Below are positions 48,980-61,710 of a stretch of 64,000 bases of DNA, piece after piece. This DNA is from Mesocentrotus franciscanus (lineage: Eukaryota > Echinodermata > Echinoidea > Camarodonta > Strongylocentrotidae), in the NCBI GenBank assembly GCA_037976565.1, contig CP137670.1, positions 11,556,600 to 11,620,599 on the forward strand, read 5' to 3'. Made by a program: the position numbers and the translations under genes. Below the pieces are notes generated by a model, which ran no database searches, was not told the DNA's origin, and was given only the letters and a program-made list of their open reading frames with translations. Numbering within the stretch: position 1 is the first letter of the stretch; every line of letters begins with the position of its first letter.

Positions 48980-49414
48980 GTATAGCCTATCCGATATGCG
49001 TCTGGCTTTATGGTGAGTATACTAATCGCGTTATGGAGACAGACATTGGCGCGGGCGTCGGCCCGAGCGCCTACCATCAGTGGCGGATGCGAACAGGTAA
49101 TTTTCTTTTATGTACATTGTTTCGTTCGTAGAAAATCTACGAACCCCCTGCAAAGCTCTTTCATTAATATTCATGTACATTGACCAAAATAGGCCCTGCC
49201 AATGAGCGATGAGGAATCTGGAGATGATATTTGATTGGTTGAATAGAAGGGATCGCTTAACAAATAAGGCTAGTCTTATGAATCATGCATGAGAATACAC
49301 TTGTCACACATACGATAAACATATATGAATAATGATGAGTTCCCCAGCGCTCGGGCTGACGCCCGCTCCGATTAGTATACTAGCCATAAAGCCCGACGCA
49401 TATCAGATAGGCTG
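48980..49414. mobile_element. Inverted-repeat element
   Basis: AGCCTATC-GATATGCGTC-GGCTTTATGG and AGTATACTAATCG on the left match their inverses near 49355-49413, as do GGGCG(T)CGGCCCGAGCGC segments. It lies where the NLR-B intron stops matching NLR-A (after ACAAAAGCCTTTAA at 48951-48964). Confidence 0.65.
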
Positions 49415-49595
49415 GGGGGGGGGGCCTGGGAGGCTTCCCTCCACATTTTCGGAGATCGCCGCAACCGCTTGGAATTTTAAATTGTTGTTTCATGACTTTT
49501 TTTTCTTACGCACATTTTGATGCCATTTTTGTCTCGCCTGCGTAGAAAAAAGCGAGACATACAGTGTAGGCGCCGCTTTTCCGGTGGCGGCGACG

Positions 49596-50600
49596 CACAG
49601 TGGGCCAGGGAGGAACAAAAGTGCGCCAAAACTCATTTTTGGTGATTTTTTTTTTTTAAATTTTTTTCTTGCCCAGTTGAAAGATATTACATTGAAGAAT
49701 ACCTCTGTAACATATTTAATTCCGGTATGCACAATAAGGGTATAAATTCACTCCTTCAAACTACAAAATCTTACATATGCACAGTTTTAGTGCAAAAGTG
49801 ACTTATTTTATAAATCTTTCAATTTAACATGAATTTTAAGTTATTGACATGAAATTGCTCTCACATATTCCTGATAGTTCATTTCACTGCATGAATGGGT
49901 TAAGAATGGTTAGAAACACAATCTTCATAATATATTATAGGGTAATTCACTGAAAAATGAACTAATTATCCATGTTTTTTATAAATCCAGAGGAAATGTT
50001 TGGATTTCCAGGGATTTCCGCTTTAATCTTATTACCAACATCTTTTCTGATGTCTAAGCTTTAAGTTGATACCAGATTTGGCTGCGGCCTTTTGCTGTTT
50101 ATTATGTTAGACCCGATTTTCCTTGCAACATTGCCCCGAAAAATGTGTTTATTTTGGTCCGAATCATGAAGGATTCGCGGTCATAAATTACGGCGCGTGG
50201 GGGCGCGTGACACATGGATAATTAGTCCATTTTTCAGTGAATTACCCTATAATATATTATGAAGATTGTGTTTCTATCCATTTTTAACCCATTCATGCAG
50301 TGAAATGACCTATCAGGAATATGTGAGAGCAATTTCATATCAATAGCTTAAAAACTCCATGTTAAATTGAAAGATTTATCAAAAATAAGTCACTTTTGCA
50401 CTAAAACTGTGAATATGTTTTAAAGATTTTGCTGTTTGAAGGAGTAAATTTATACCCTTATTGTGCAAACCGGAATTAAATATTTTACTGAGGTATTCTT
50501 CAATGTATTATCTTTCAACTGGGCAAGAAAAAAAGAAGAATAAAAATAAATCACCAAAAATGAGTTTTGGCGCACTTTGGCTCCTCTCTGGCCCACTGTG
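49596..50600. mobile_element. Transib/RAG-like nonautonomous element
   Basis: This is a 1005-bp element with roughly 370-bp terminal inverted repeats starting CACAGTGGGCCAG. It is flanked by the 5-bp duplication CGACG (49591-49595 and 50601-50605). The homologous uninterrupted repeat at about 24800 aligns base for base across the join, confirming the insertion. Transib transposons have CAC-starting termini and GC-rich 5-bp duplications, and are related to RAG recombinase; CACAGTG equals the RSS heptamer. It encodes no recognisable protein. Confidence 0.75.
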
Positions 50601-51840
50601 CGACGGCGGCAGCGTCAACATCAAAAACTTAACCTTGGTTAAGTTTTTGAATTTTTAATATAGTTTTGAAAGTATAAGTTCTTATCCAATGAAACTTGAC
50701 CTAAAAAGGGTTATCAAGTATCCCCAATCATGTGAGGAGAATTTTAGGTCACAAAGTCTAGGTCAAAGGTCATTTCAGGTCAACAAACTAAGACTATGTT
50801 GTGGCATCATCATCAAAAACTTAACCTGAGGTTAAGTTTTTGAATTTTTAATATAATTTTGAAAGTATAAGTTATTATTCAATGAAACTTTATAAACTAA
50901 ATGGTGATCAAGTATCCCCAAACATGTGATTAGAATTTCAGGTCACTAAGTCAAGGTCAAAGGTCATTTTTGGTCATCAAACTTAGACTATGTTGTGGCA
51001 TCAGGTTAAGATTTTGAATTTTTATCATAATTTTGAAAGTTTACATTCCTTTTCAACAAAACTTGAACATAAGGGTTATCAAGTATCACCAGTCATGTGA
51101 TTAGTAATATAGGTGACAAAGTCAAGGTCAAATTTCATTTCAAGTCTGCAAACTTATACTTTGTTGTGGCATCAACATCAAGATTTTGAATTTTTAGCAT
51201 AATTTCAAAAGTGTTTGTTCAAATTCCATGAAACTTTTACCCAAGGGTAATCAAGTATCACAAATTATATGACACAAATTCCAGGTCATAAAATCAAGGT
51301 CAAAGGTTATTTTAGGTCTATGTTTGGATTATGTTTTTGACAACTTAATACGAGAATTAATAAATAAATGTTTGTTATTTGTTCATATTTAATGAAAGTT
51401 ATCAATCTTGGTACAAATAATAGTAAGTAACTCTTCTGATGATTATTAGTCATTATACAACTTCCAAGAATGTTCTGTAATGTGATTGGTTCAAATCGGG
51501 TCACCTGACATTCAATGGACTGCACTATTGCACTCGCCGGAGTGCAGGTATAGTGCTTTTGGTATAGCACATTCCCTGCATTCATAATGAGGTCGAGGTC
51601 GAAGTTTACGCGCAATGATGCTCGGATAACCAAAGCAAATTCAGCAATGCCAGGAAAAGTGTGCCTTGGGTGTGATTATTACGTCACAATAGAGTGCGCG
51701 CAAAGTGCGCAGGTTCTCATACGCGTAATAGATGCGCGTACTAATTGGATAGACTTAACTTTGCAACTTTTTGGATTACTTTATAGTCAACGGTTGAGAG
51801 ACCGAGGCGTGAGCGTGAAGGTAAGAATACAGTTCAATTA

Positions 51841-52370
51841 TACCCCATTCACAGTGGCCTCAAAATTGGTAGCGGCGTTGTAGCGGAGCGGCGACACCGC
51901 CATAACACCGCTACAAATGCATTCACAGTAAAAGTTATCCCGCTGCAGCAGCGGGATAAATATCATGTACCCATTCACGCTGCAGCGGGTGATTTTATTA
52001 CCTCCGTAACAAACACGTGTATGCATGGCTCATGACCCGCGAGTGACCCGATATGACCGGAAATACTTCAGCGGGGTTTTCGATTGCTTGAAATTGCGCG
52101 CTAGCTGTACTTTACACACTCTTCCTCATGTTTGTCGCGGTGTTATAGCGGAGAGCCTTCACACTGAGTAAACACCGCGACAGCAGCGGGACTGTCCCGC
52201 TGCTGTAGCTAGGCGAACCTAGCGATAGTTTGTCGCGGCGTTATCGCGAGGCGGTGTTATCCCGCGATAGTTTATAACGGGTCCGAGCCTTCACACTGAA
52301 GACAACACCGCGACAGCAGCGGGACAGTCCCGCTGCTGTCGCGGTGTTTGAGGCCACTGTGAATGGGGTA
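51841..52370. mobile_element. TTA-flanked (Harbinger-like) element with hairpins
   Basis: The ends TACCCCATTCACAGTGGCC and its inverse are flanked by TTA (51838-51840 and 52371-52373). The GC-rich interior contains repeated AACACCGC and CAGCAGCGGGAC blocks, and a perfect ~22-bp-arm palindrome near 52304-52349. No coding content. Confidence 0.7.
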
Positions 52371-52373
52371 TTA

Positions 52374-54878
52374 TTTATTCATTGGTTTGGGGAGGGCAGC
52401 TCAGTAGGAGGGGGAAGTTGTATAAAACAAACAATGCACGTTTGCTCGTGCATTTGTGGGCCGAAATAATGCACTCTGTGCTCTACTCGCCACCTGGATA
52501 TACCGCACTCGGTCCTGCGGACCTCGGTGCGGTATATCCAGGGGCTCTTCTCGCACATCGTGCATGCATTATTTGGCCCTGAATGCACTCGCTACCGTGC
52601 GTTATTTGTATAATATTCACTTTCATATTCAGAGGATTTCATTTTGGGGGGCCTGGTATTAAATAGGCCATCCTTCCTATAAATAATGTCCCAACCCCAA
52701 TTTGTCATCATATGGAATTGCGTAATGCCGGCGAGACCGCCAAGAGCGTTTCCCTTGTTGTCGAAATTGGATATACCTGTAAGGTGTTTGATAACAATTA
52801 GTATGCGCATGTCATAAAAAGTGCTATAATTGCATATATTCATGTACAAGCAGAGATGTGAATACAGGTATTAGATGTATAAGTGGGAGATATGACTTGA
52901 TATCAAATGCTTTGATATCTTTCTCACAGTAACTTGATGTATTCCAGAACTAAACAATTCATTAGAAATAAACAATATATATAATAACAAATAAAAAACA
53001 ATAAAATACATCATATGGATTTTACCCATACACTTAAGCGTCAACCTCTTCAAACACACCGCGCACCGACGTGAAAAGCTTTAAAAATATGCCAAAATCC
53101 CCCCTTTTCAACTACATGTTTCGATCCGATCAGCCTAGTTCACCAACGGAAAAAGCATTCGAAAATTTGACTTTTCTTCTTTATGGTGATTTAAAAATCA
53201 CGATATTTTGTTGTTCTATCGCACCGTCATTTTTTGATTATTTTTCATCAATTTGGTCAAAATTTCTGTGGTATCGAACTTTTTGACTGCATGCTCCTGG
53301 CTATATCTGGCGGTTTCTTGCCGAGAGAGGGCTATTTTTTACCAACGGAAAAAGATTCATGTCATTCAGTTCATTCTGAACATTTTTATATATAAATGAT
53401 TCTCATTGGATGAAAAAAAACCGTCAAAAGACAAAACCAATCGGTACCTCCGTCTGATTTTGGGAACTCCATTTTCTCCATTGCTTAACGTGTGTTGCCT
53501 CTTGATCGCTGAAATCTGTAGGTAGCCAGCGGACCGGTCGTACCATTCTTGCTCGGGAAATCAAGGGTTTTTAACGTGGATCATAATTGCGCTTACTCTC
53601 TTATGCATTGCATACGGAAAATAATCGAATTGAACTGTGTGTATGTGTGTATATTTGCCATATTACTGATTCATCATCTATAAGACCTCCATTACTAAGT
53701 ATTAGACTCCCTTTTTTTATTCAATCACCCGTGCTCTAAATAGAACAGTCGCGAACCTAGAGTGATCCAATCAGAGCCAATAACATTCAGCCGCACAGCT
53801 GCGCGGACATTGTACGCGCACACTGTAGTCGGTTCTGTATGCGCACAGCTGACCCGGGCTGATTAAAAGCTTCAAATTAGGTGAAAGAAATCGGGGGTTA
53901 CAAATTCATATGAAGAAAATAAAATAATGAAATTTGCATATTCAAATATATATATTAAAATTAATGAAACTTCATGAATTTAAAATAAAGGAAACATTAT
54001 TCAATACATTTTCAAGATTCTTTACAAGTGTACAGACAAATATGTAGAGTTTTCTGTTAAATGCTTAAAATTAGCATTTTGCATAATTAATTAGGCTATA
54101 TAAGAGCAAAAATTTGCATATTAGGAAAACAATTATTATACCATCTTGTTCCTTTAATAGTTAAATATCTACAAACATGCAAATTTTCGTGTTCATCGGA
54201 CATTCGACAGCCGAGATCACAGGGGTTGCTCAATATAGCCCAGTAGGCCCTACAGTAAGGGTTAAGGCTTTTGTTAACACTGCTAGGTTAAGTGTGAATA
54301 CTAACCGTGGAAAATAAGAGGGTACCATGTACCATGTACAGAGATGCCAACCAGTATGATTGTATCGTATTTAATACAATAAAACAAGTGAAATATGATA
54401 ATACGATATTGCCTCTTGAAAATACGATTTTTCATCTTTAAACAAATTTAAAAAGAAAATTAAAATAAAATAAACCGCGGAAACGCATAGAAACATGTTC
54501 AAGTAAAGCCTCAAAACCCCGACAAAAAACAATGAACAACGAGCCTACATCGGCGGGAAATACGCGAAATCGGCAGCTTTACAATTTTCTCATTAAATGT
54601 TAATGAAAGAGCAAACGTTTTACTTGCCCGTTCTTACCAGTAAAACATTTTTTCTGACATTTTACTGGCCCGGGCCAACGGGCCAGTGGTAGTTTTTAGT
54701 AGTAGTAGTGGTAGTGGCGAGTTTTAATGAAAATTTGATTTCTTAGGATATTCAGTCTGTTTTTTGGGTGTCAAGAGGTTGGCATCACTGCATATGTATA
54801 CAGTCGTATGCTCATATAACTTGAATGCCATAAAACAAACTCACATGTAGGAAGATCTCAACATAATTATGTACTTAA
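52374..54878 (+). other. NLR-B intron, mostly unassigned
   Basis: An inverted ATACCGCACTCGG/CCTCGGTGCGGTAT pair lies near 52500-52540. Near 54180-54270 there is a fragment resembling the right end of the TTAA element, followed by the inverse of GCAGTGTTAACAAAAGCC (compare 48944). Otherwise nothing is recognised. Confidence 0.5.
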
Positions 54879-55734
54879 AGGAAAATCCACCCTGATATTA
54901 AGTGGCTTTTAATTAAAGCAGAAAAATAAGAGAAACAAATTAGTGAAAGTTTGAGCAATATCCGATTAAAGATACAAAAGTTATGAATTTTTGATGTCAT
55001 CAGTTGAACACATACATGTATTTGCAACACTGTGATGTATCTTGTGAGCTCCTCTCCAATTTTCTCAGTGCAAACATTTATCATAAACTTTCATTTTCTT
55101 AGTTTTTGATGACAGAATAGATTTGTTTCATAAAGGGGTTGCAATAAAAACTTACTATTTGCAATAATTACATCTAGGGTGAATATATGATTGAAAATTT
55201 TCTTATGGGAAAGTTTTTTATTTTAATTATCTTATTACAGGGTCAAAGTCAGGGAACCTTGCAAGATACAATGGGTGGTATTCTCTTAAGTTAAGCCGGG
55301 ACTAAGTCCAGACTAAACAAGAATTTTAGTTCACACTTCTATGGAATGCTAGGTTTCATCTTGCTCCTTCAATATTCATGACAAAGATAATCTACCAAAG
55401 ACTTTATTGAAATTCAGTTCATACTCATATTATCTTTTCTTCCTATTTCATTGCAAAATTAATTTTTGGACACTTTTCATTGCAGGATTAAAATAATCTG
55501 TACAGGGAAAATGAGTTGGCAACAGGCACTCCATAAAAGTGTGAACTAGTTAAGCCAAGCTTAACTTAGTTCGCGCTATCGGAATACCACCCAATGTACG
55601 TCACAGAGTCTTTTATTCAAATATTAATAACTTTCTTATTTTAAATCGGTTTTTGCTCAAACTTTCACTAACCTGTTTCTCTTAATTTTCTGCTTCTATT
55701 AAACCAACTTAACATCGGGTCGACTTCCTCCCCT
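54879..55734. mobile_element. TTAA-flanked element with long inverted arms
   Basis: The left arm starts AGGAAAATCCACCCTG and the right arm, inverted, starts AGGGGAGGAAGTCGACCC. Both share AAGAGAAACA, TTAGTGAAAGTTTGAGCA. TTAA is on each side (54875-54878 and 55735-55738). Another insertion sits inside at 55274-55591. Confidence 0.7.
55274..55591. mobile_element. Nested GGTGGTATTC element
   Basis: The termini GGTGGTATTC and GAATACCACC are inverted, and CAATG lies on both sides (55269-55273 and 55592-55596). Subterminal GTTAAGC and GTTCACACTT blocks are inverted copies. It is inserted into the arm-loop of the surrounding TTAA element. Confidence 0.65.
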
Positions 55735-56267
55735 TTAATATGATAGATATATGTTGTTAGAGTTATTTCATTCGAGGAAGTTTTGAGGAAAAACAAAATT
55801 ATAGAAATGATTTATCTTATGATTATGACTAGAAGTGGAGCTTTATGGATGAAAAAAAAATGAAAGCACATGTAGTATAACATTGGGTAGATAATAATAT
55901 TCTCATTTTAGGCTACATTCAATGGGAAGAAATAAGAATGGAGAGTGATTCTTGCCTTTGTTTTGGACTCTGATGCCTTTTAGTTTCGGTCACATTCTCA
56001 TCTGCAAGAAGAGAATTTCCATAATCCTTACGACTGGGGACCACCCCTCCCTTTCCCCGTCCCCCTCCAATTTTTTTTAACCTAAATACGCTACTGGTTG
56101 TTGTTTGGAAGAGGCATTATAATGATACGTGTGTGAATGTTCCTTCATTTCAAAGAACGTCAACTATATGGGCTGTGGGGCGCCATACATGTATGACATG
56201 TGACACAAAATCACAAAATCAATCTCACATAGTGATTGTGTCCACGGAATCACACCCGTGAGGCGAA

Positions 56268-57540
56268 GCTGGTTTCCGATCGATAACTTTAATAATGTTT
56301 GACGGATTTTAATAAACTTTTATATGAAGGTACATGGTATCAAAACACAGCCTAAGTTCAATTTCCAAGTATGTAGGTCAAAGGTCATAGCTCATTAAAT
56401 ATGCGAATCTGGTTTCCGATCGATAACTTTAATAATGTTTGACGGATTTTAAAGATACTATGTCCCTTTTGCAGCCAACATCAAATTCTGTAGAACTTTG
56501 CAGGAATTATGAATATGTCATGTATGTCCTATCTGTGAAATTTAAACGTTAGCAGTGTCATAATATTCAAATTATGCAAGGAAACCCGTTTACTTGCTAG
56601 ACTTCACTGTCAGACACTATTGAGTGACTGACTGACTTTTTCATCTTTGGTAATAACATACATAAAATGAGCTGTAAAGGGTACATGAGCATTTGTCTAC
56701 ATCAATAACCCACTTCTTGTAATGGCCAAAATTAAACTGATTGAATCTTTGGCAGCATAAAACGTACGACCATTCGGTACAATGGTCTGAAAAATCAGAC
56801 TATTACTTACTGGCTCTATAGCTCCTAAGTCGATTCGACAACTAATAGTCGTTATTTTCCCACTTAAAGACATTTTCAAGCCCCCCTTTTTTTAGGGAAG
56901 TTCTAAATTAGTATTTTCTTTCAAATGCCGTTGGAATTTAACCTTTTCATTTTTTTGGCCTGCAAATGGGACATAGTACCTTTAATGAAATTTGATACGA
57001 AGGTACATGGAATCAAAACACAGCCTAAGTTCGATTTCGGAGTATGTAGGTCAAAGGTCATAGCTCATTAAATATGCAAATCTGGTTTCCGATCGATAAC
57101 TTTAGTAATGTTTGACGGATTTTAATAAACTTTATATGAAGGTACATGGTATCGAAACACAGCCTAAGTTCAATTTCCAAGTATGTAGGTCAAAGGTCAT
57201 AGCTCATTAAATATGCGAATCTGGTTTCCGATCGATAACTTTAATAATGTTTGACGGATTTTAATGAAATTTGATACAAAGGTACATGGAATCAAAACAC
57301 AGCCTAAGTTCGATTTCGGAGTATGTAGGTCAAAGGTCATAGCTCATTAAATATGCGAATCTGGTTTCCGATCGATAACTTTAGTAATGTTTGACGGATT
57401 TTAATGAAATTTGATATGAAGGTACATGGGATCAAAACACAGCCTAAGTTCGATTTCGGAGTATGTAGGTCAAAGGTCATAGCTCATTAAATATGCGAAT
57501 CTGGTGTCCGTTCCACACAAAACAACACAAAACATGATAT
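56268..57540. repeat. Minisatellite, period about 139 bp
   Basis: Tandem units start CTGGTTTCCGATCGATAACT and contain GTTTGACGGATTTTAATG, ACACAGCCTAAGTTCG and GTCAAAGGTCATAGCTC. One unit is interrupted by the 529-bp element copy 2. The unit family is shared with 6740-7110 and continues in decayed form to 58680. Confidence 0.88.
56453..56981 (-). mobile_element. 529-bp TTAA-flanked element, copy 2
   Basis: It has the same length and termini as copy 1, in inverse orientation. It is inserted in a minisatellite unit: neighbouring units read GACGGATTTTAATGAAATTT, whereas here the TTAA is present on both sides of the element (56449-56452 and 56982-56985). The internal frame carries a small deletion relative to copies 1 and 3. 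Confidence 0.85.
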
Positions 57541-57592
57541 AATCTATTACATAAAAAAGACTGGTAATAGTACATTAATCAACATATATTAA

Positions 57593-58121
57593 AGATACTA
57601 TGTCCCTTTTGCAGCCAACATCAAATTCTGTAGAACTTTGCAGGAATTATGAATATGTCATGTGTGTCCTATCTGTGAAATTTAAACGTTAGCAGTGTCC
57701 TAATATTCAAATTATGCAAGGAAACCCGTTTACTTGCTAGACTTCACTTTCAGACACTATTGAGTGACTGACTGGCTTTTTCATCTTTGGTAATAACATA
57801 CATAAAATGAGCTGTAAAGGGTACATGAGCATTTGTCTACATCAATAACCCACTTCTTGTAATGGCCAAAATTTAACTGATTGAATATTTGCGCAGCATA
57901 AAACGTACGGCCATTCGGTACAATGGTCTGAAAAATCAGACTATTACTTACTGGCTCTATAGCTCCTAAGTCGATTCGACAACTTATAGTCGTTATTTTC
58001 CCACTTAAAAACATTTTCAAGCCCCCTTTATTAAAAGGAAGTTCTAAATTAGTATAGTTTTTCAAATGCCGTTAGAATTTAACCTTTTCATTTTTTGGCC
58101 TGCAAATGGGACATAGTACCT
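57593..58121 (-). mobile_element. 529-bp TTAA-flanked element, copy 3
   Basis: It has identical length and termini, with TTAA at 57589-57592 and 58122-58125. It is about 1.1 kb from copy 2, in the same orientation. Substitutions between copies are scattered, which suggests separate insertions and not a block duplication. Confidence 0.82.
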
Positions 58122-58149
58122 TTAACTTGAATACATCATAAAATGAATG

Positions 58150-58590
58150 GTTTTAGGACCCCTGTAAAAGCTAAGCTTGTGAGCGGGGCCCTATGGTCAA
58201 CAAAATACATACATTAACAATATGGCAAGGTGAATAAAAAGAATGTAATGTATATACAAGGGATGGAAAAAACTTAGCTACAAAATATGGAGCACAAAAA
58301 TACTCACACACACGCTACACACACACACACATCAAACACACTGATGAGTAGGTCCTTAATGGTCTATAGGCATTTGAGAATGAGAAATTATTAAGATACA
58401 AAGTAGAATTATGTCAGTCTTCCAAGTAGGTACGTTTTAGATAACCTTCTAAACCTAGAAAGAGTTGTACTATTTTTTATATCGTCAGGCAAACTGTTCC
58501 ATTCTTTGATGCAAGAGATATGAAAAGAGGTCAGAGTGATATTTGTTCTTGCAAAAGCCTGATGAATAAGACCCCTTTGACGTGTATCAA
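58150..58590 (-). mobile_element. LINE 3' fragment
   Basis: The minus-strand translation RGLIHQAFARTNITLTSFHI followed by CIKEWNSLPDDIKNSTTLSRF resembles the C-terminal end of LINE reverse-transcriptase ORFs (the WNSLP motif). A 3' region with (GT)n and AGGGCCCCGCTC follows. The 5' truncation lies inside the surrounding minisatellite unit. Confidence 0.7.
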
Positions 58591-58887
58591 AACACAGCCT
58601 AAGTTCGATTTTGCAGTATGTAGGACAAAGGTGAAAGGTCATAGCTCATTAAATATGCAAAAACACCTAATTATATATGTGAAAATGTGGTTAACTTCCT
58701 TGCCTAGTAATATAGTATAGTCTAATGGAGGTAACTTGTTCTGACGTATATAGGCCATTTGTACCTTGCGAGGGGATGCTACGCTTTGCGTTGACTTTTC
58801 TAGTTACGTTGGTAAGGGTTATATTTGAGAGGATGGTGATGCCAATGCTTTTCTAGTTCAGATTTGAAGCTGTTAATAGGAATCCAT

Positions 58888-59290
58888 GACACATGCTCCG
58901 CCGACGATTGCTCCGCCGACATTTGCTCCGCCGACATTTGCTCCGCCGACAATTGCTCCTCCTACAATTGCTCCGCGACATTTGCTCCGACGACAATTAC
59001 TCCGCATGAAGTGATAAATGCTCCGGTGACAAATGCTTCTCGAACGACAGTTGCTCCGACGACAATTGCTCCGACGACATTTGCTCCCCCGACAAATGCT
59101 CCTCCGAAATTTGCTCCGCCGACAATTGCTCCGCCGACAATTTCTCCGCATGAAGCGACACTTGCTCCGGTGACATTTGCTCCGCGACATTTGCTCCTCC
59201 CAAAAAGTGCCCGTAAAATACAAATGCTCCGCCGACGTATCAGGAGTGCCCGTAAAGACAAATGTTCCGCCGACAATAAAATTGTACTCT
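58888..59290. repeat. 15-bp minisatellite (GCTCCGCCGACA-type), array 1
   Basis: About 25 imperfect copies of a 15-base unit around GCTCCGCCGACAATT occur here, and decayed copies continue to about 59450. Because 15 is divisible by three and the unit lacks stops, several frames stay open on both strands and give repetitive Ala/Pro/Thr or Gly/Ala/Asn translations. Confidence 0.9.
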
Positions 59291-61710
59291 GATCCAAAAG
59301 TGCCTCGTGGAAGACATGAATGCTCTCTGGGCTCTGGCAATTAGTGCAATAAATTGCTCTGCCGTCATTTGTTCTGCCTAAAAGTGCCTTACAGAAGACA
59401 AATGCTCAGCCGTTTATTGCTCTTCCCCATAATGTTTGATTTTTTTAAAATCAAGTTATAGCTCCTTATGCAAGTTCTCCACCGAAAGATAATTACTCCG
59501 CTCAAAATCTGTTTCATGTATTGCGCATTAGCTGATCCAAAGCTCAAAACAAACTCTCTCTCTCTCTCTCTTTCTTTCTTGCTCCTCCTATTCCTTTTTA
59601 CACCCTTTTCTTGTCTTCCTAGCTCTTTTCTTTCCTCTCATGCTATTAGTCTTCTTTCATTTTACTCACTTTTTATCTTCTCCCCCTCTCGAGTTCCATT
59701 TCTCTCATGAAATTTTAACCTAATGTAGTACATGTAGTACATTCTTGTTTAGAATAGTATTTTGAATAATATCCAGTCCGTTTACTATAGGTTTCTTTCC
59801 TTCAGTTAAGTGTATGTAGCTTTACTATATATATTAGTGTGTAGAGCACCCCGTCTCATTCGAGTACTTTATTTACACTGACTTTAAGTGACACACGGAG
59901 CCATCGGAAGAAGAGCAATTGGCTGATCATGAAGAACTAACATCAGACTGCAACAAAATGATTTGTGAAAATGGGAATAAGCAGAAAGGTTAAGAACTAA
60001 ACCATAAAGATAATAAAATAACAATGTTATTCATTTTCTTACCTTTTCAAAAAAAAATTACAAAATATTACATAACATATTCAACCAAACAATTTCCATG
60101 ATGCAGATATGTTATATATTATCAAATGTTACCATCCTTTTCTGAAAGAACTGTTATCACATATACTTCATATTGTTTCAACCTAATTATTTTAGAAACT
60201 GTATAGGCGTAATTTCCATGATCCTAACATCATTTTCTACTCTGTTTATCTTCTTCTTATCTCAATTCCAATCAAATTTTTATTGGAGTTCTGGTCATCA
60301 AATTACACAGTTTCAATGCATTGTGAAATTAGATTAGGTGTACATAAACAAGATTTAGGGATTATCGAATCGATAAATTTGCACACGAAAGTCCCCCTCA
60401 GGCAATTGCGCTCCATGCAGAAACGAGTTATGGGACCAAACTCCATTTATTCTGGCATGAATGTTCAGCCCGAACACTTCAGCTACTTCTTGTCATTACT
60501 AATATCAATTATAAACTAAGGCATTTAGGATCACCCCCTTTCAGGGAACCTTTAAAAAAGTTATAACGTTCTTCCTAACTGAGAAGGGGAGGCAATGGAA
60601 AAACACAGAAAAAAAAAAATTTCCCAGAACTTACGGTTGTTTTTAACCAGATTTTGGATATGCATAATTATGCAAGTACAAAGTAGGCCTATTCATGCGT
60701 CATTCCGAATTGTTTCAAAAACTAGGCAACACACACACAAAACACACATCCGAGATATTGATCAAAGAATCTTTTAAAAACCAAACTCAAAAACAAGAGG
60801 ATTGAGCACCATGCAATTATTAACATATCAAAGAATATATGCTGATATTGCAAAATATGTATAAAAAGGATTGGAAACCATTCTCTTACTCCTGCTAGCC
60901 GAACAATAGCCAAAACAATCTCAAATGGTGATGCAACAGGGAGCATTATAACATAAAAACAATCCTACATATCAATTGTTGGATGGTAAATATCCTGAAT
61001 AACAATTACAATCTAGAAAACAATTACAGCTTAAACAGGAAACGTATGATACATGTGTCAAACTGAAACTGCTCTGAAATAGAAAGATTGCAAAATAAGC
61101 TTTTAAAATAAATAGGCACCGTTAAACGGGGTGGATGAGAAAACAGATTGAAAAGATGTTTTGGGTAATGCCCCACTGGCCACTGGATGCTTCGGAGCGC
61201 TGTCGCTCACACTGCCATCTTATTCTCCCGTCTGAATGGATTCTTTTTTTTAACGTACAAATGTCCTTTAAAGCTGATTTTGATCCCTCCCCTGTTATTT
61301 TCTAAAACTTCCATGATGAATGCTTTACTTGCAGATGGTATACCTATGCTGCATGTGCTTGATTGCATTGAGGTAATTTCAGGTCTTACATATTGATGAG
61401 CTGTTTGAAATTAACGAGGAGGTATGCGCGTATTGGGAAGGTGGCTAGCTGCTCTACTTTCTTTTTTTCCCTTCTTTTTAACTTCCCCTGACATGTAATA
61501 ATTACTTAGTGTACATTATCTGCATGGGACGTACAGTGATAGATGAAAAGTTATTTCAGCATATTCAACATGACTTTTAGGTAACCACTTTTTCTCCCAC
61601 ATCATCAACATTCATTCATTTCATTTCGTCTACATTATTTCATGAAATGCATTCAGAAAACGAAACAAACTAGAACAAAACAAAGAAAATAACACATGAA
61701 GAAAAATATT

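Larger units (their letters stand above)
49531..52760. repeat. Composite CGCCTGC repeat, copy 2, interrupted
   Basis: It has the same termini and internal ~190-bp units as 24754-25397 (units from about 50625, 50816 and 51000). It is split by the CACAGTG element at 49596-50600 and carries further material, including a TTA-flanked element at 51841-52370. It ends GCCGGCGAGACCGCCAAGAG. Confidence 0.75.

Noticed and set aside
58864..59340. Open frames with five-residue periodicity (GGAN/VGGAI or APPTI) in the 15-bp arrays, resembling pentapeptide-repeat proteins
   Set aside because: Several frames on both strands are open at once because the unit is 15 bases without stops. There is no start context, splice signal or non-repetitive flank of coding type.
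59880..59995. Exon-like stretch ending AGAAAG|GTTAAG
   Set aside because: No acceptor, frame or homology to the NLR exons could be supported.
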